NCBI RefSeq assembly: GCF_024347515.1
Contig: NZ_AP025492.1
Coordinates: 186,001 to 250,000 of the forward strand
Origin: Vibrio gigantis
GTDB taxonomy: Bacteria; Pseudomonadota; Gammaproteobacteria; Enterobacterales; Vibrionaceae
DNA: 64,000 nt
Direction: 5' to 3'
Position numbers and translations under genes: made by a program. Positions 63,038 through 64,000 of this stretch are shown in pieces; position 1 is the first letter of the stretch, and each line of letters opens with the position of its first letter. The notes under the pieces are model-generated. The model was not told the origin of the DNA. It searched no databases and saw only the letters and a list, made by a program, of their open reading frames with translations.

Positions 63038-64000
63038 ATGCAACGTCTAAATTTTATATGGCAGTTGTCTCGCCTACAAAAGCGGGTAATCAGTGTCACG
63101 ATTGATACTTTCCTTATTCTCTTTGCTCTGCATATTGCATTGTGGACAAGACTCGGTAATTTTCAACTTTTGAATGATGGTGATAATTTATTACTGGCTG
63201 GCTTAACAGTAGTTACAACTGTCATCATTTTTACAAAGATAGGACTTTATCGCGCCGTTCTGCGCTACCTTACTTTTCAGGCACTGTTTGTGGTGACAGC
63301 TGGTGCCGTGTTGTCGGCGCTAGCATTGGCAGTCTTTGCTTATTATCTGCAAGAGCCAATCCCTCGTACCGTCCCTATTATCTATGGCGCTTACTTAGCG
63401 CTATTGTGTGGTGGCTCTCGTCTTGTAATTCGTAACCTTGTTGTCACTACGTCACCTTCGAAAGACTCACGTCAAGAAGTGTTGATTTATGGGGCTGGCT
63501 CTGGTGGTCGACAGCTCGCAGTTGCGCTTCGCGCCTCTGAAAGCTATCGTATACGTGCATTTATTGATGACGATAGAACCCTCACTAACACTGTTATTTT
63601 GGGGCTACCTGTTGTCGGTTTAGGTAAAACTCAAGCCTTGATTGATAAATATGATATTTCCAAAATATTACTCGCGATACCAAGTGCTTCTCGTGCACGT
63701 CGTAAGCAAGTTCTGGACTTGTTAGCGCCGTTACCTGTTGAAATCCAAACGGTACCAGACATGGCGGATATTGTGTCTGGCAAAGCAAAAATTGATGAAC
63801 TGACCGATGTACCTATTGAAGATTTGTTAGGTCGCGATGCGGTTGCGCCTCAGCAAGTTTTAATGGAAGCTAACATCAAAGATAAAGTGGTGATGGTGAC
63901 CGGTGCTGGTGGTTCTATTGGTTCAGAGCTGTGTCGTCAAATTCTAAAGCAACAACCTAAAACCTTGGTGCTTTTTGAAGTTTCTGAGTTTGGCTTATAC
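63038..64000 (+). CDS. wbpM: UDP-GlcNAc C6 dehydratase, WbpM/FlaA1 family (3' end off window)
   Basis: 321 codons visible; the frame is open at the window end. Four hydrophobic segments in the first 125 residues, then a first Rossmann motif (LIYGAGSGGRQLAVAL) of the non-catalytic CoA-binding-like domain, and from about residue 286 the second motif MVTGAGGSIGSELCRQIL that starts the catalytic SDR domain. This layout is WbpM/CapD-type. The product is UDP-4-keto-6-deoxy-GlcNAc at the inner membrane. The catalytic motifs (SMK-type) lie beyond the window. Confidence 0.9.
   Translation, partial: MQRLNFIWQLSRLQKRVISVTIDTFLILFALHIALWTRLGNFQLLNDGDNLLLAGLTVVTTVIIFTKIGLYRAVLRYLTFQALFVVTAGAVLSALALAVFAYYLQEPIPRTVPIIYGAYLALLCGGSRLVIRNLVVTTSPSKDSRQEVLIYGAGSGGRQLAVALRASESYRIRAFIDDDRTLTNTVILGLPVVGLGKTQALIDKYDISKILLAIPSASRARRKQVLDLLAPLPVEIQTVPDMADIVSGKAKIDELTDVPIEDLLGRDAVAPQQVLMEANIKDKVVMVTGAGGSIGSELCRQILKQQPKTLVLFEVSEFGLY

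Overview
The window is chromosomal DNA of a marine Vibrio, most like the V. splendidus group. The evidence is the housekeeping block envC-cysE-gpsA-secB-yibN next to hldD, an LPS inner-core operon, a gfc/yjb-type capsule export operon and a large cell-surface polysaccharide region. The genus call is inference from gene content and order; no 16S gene is present.

Layout. (1) 1-1163: 3' part of a YejM/PbgA-like envelope protein. (2) 1587-3574, minus strand: a methyltransferase and a GT4 glycosyltransferase. (3) 3711-12568, plus strand: a nine-gene nonulosonic acid operon that matches the Campylobacter GDP-linked legionaminic acid pathway (legB, legC, legG, legI, legH, ptmE, ptmF, legF, ptmA), with a possible sigma-54 promoter in front. 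(4) 12580-21186: a GT4 enzyme followed by an unusual acyl-handling cassette: acyl carrier protein, AMP-forming ligase, iron alcohol dehydrogenase, a LuxE-LuxC fusion, a GNAT-like protein and a polysaccharide deacetylase. (5) 21201-26506, minus strand: a sialyltransferase-like (GT52-type) enzyme, waaA, waaF, an LpxL/LpxM acyltransferase and hldD. (6) 26773-32224: a TetR regulator, then envC, cysE, gpsA, secB and yibN, with copies of an intergenic repeat family between several of them. (7) 32475-41187: yjbEFGH then wza-wzb-wzc, the same order as the group 4 capsule operon gfcABCDE-etp-etk. An RfaH/ops (JUMPStart) element precedes wza. (8) 41333-43771: remains of a mobile element, with every recognisable gene broken. 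(9) A second ops element at 44271, then 44536-62717: rfbB, rfbA and four genes that together predict a dTDP-2,6-dideoxyhexose, glf, glycosyltransferases, a flippase, a candidate polymerase, an initiating sugar-phosphate transferase and ugd. (10) 63038-64000: 5' part of a WbpM-like dehydratase.

How it works together. WbpM, the 4-ketoreductase at 60018 and the phosphoglycosyltransferase at 60942 would supply and load the first sugar (probably a QuiNAc-type sugar) on undecaprenyl phosphate. The glycosyltransferases would extend it with a 2,6-dideoxyhexose, Galf and perhaps GlcA-derived residues. Wzx and the Wzy candidate would flip and polymerise it, and Wza-Wzb-Wzc with YjbEFGH would export it. 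The legionaminic acid operon, the acyl cassette and the GT52-like enzyme form a separate system that could place an unusually N-acylated nonulosonic acid on LPS core or flagellin. This acyl cassette is the best candidate for an undescribed system here.

The block from about 51.5 to 58.9 kb is clearly more AT-rich than its surroundings and is probably recently acquired.
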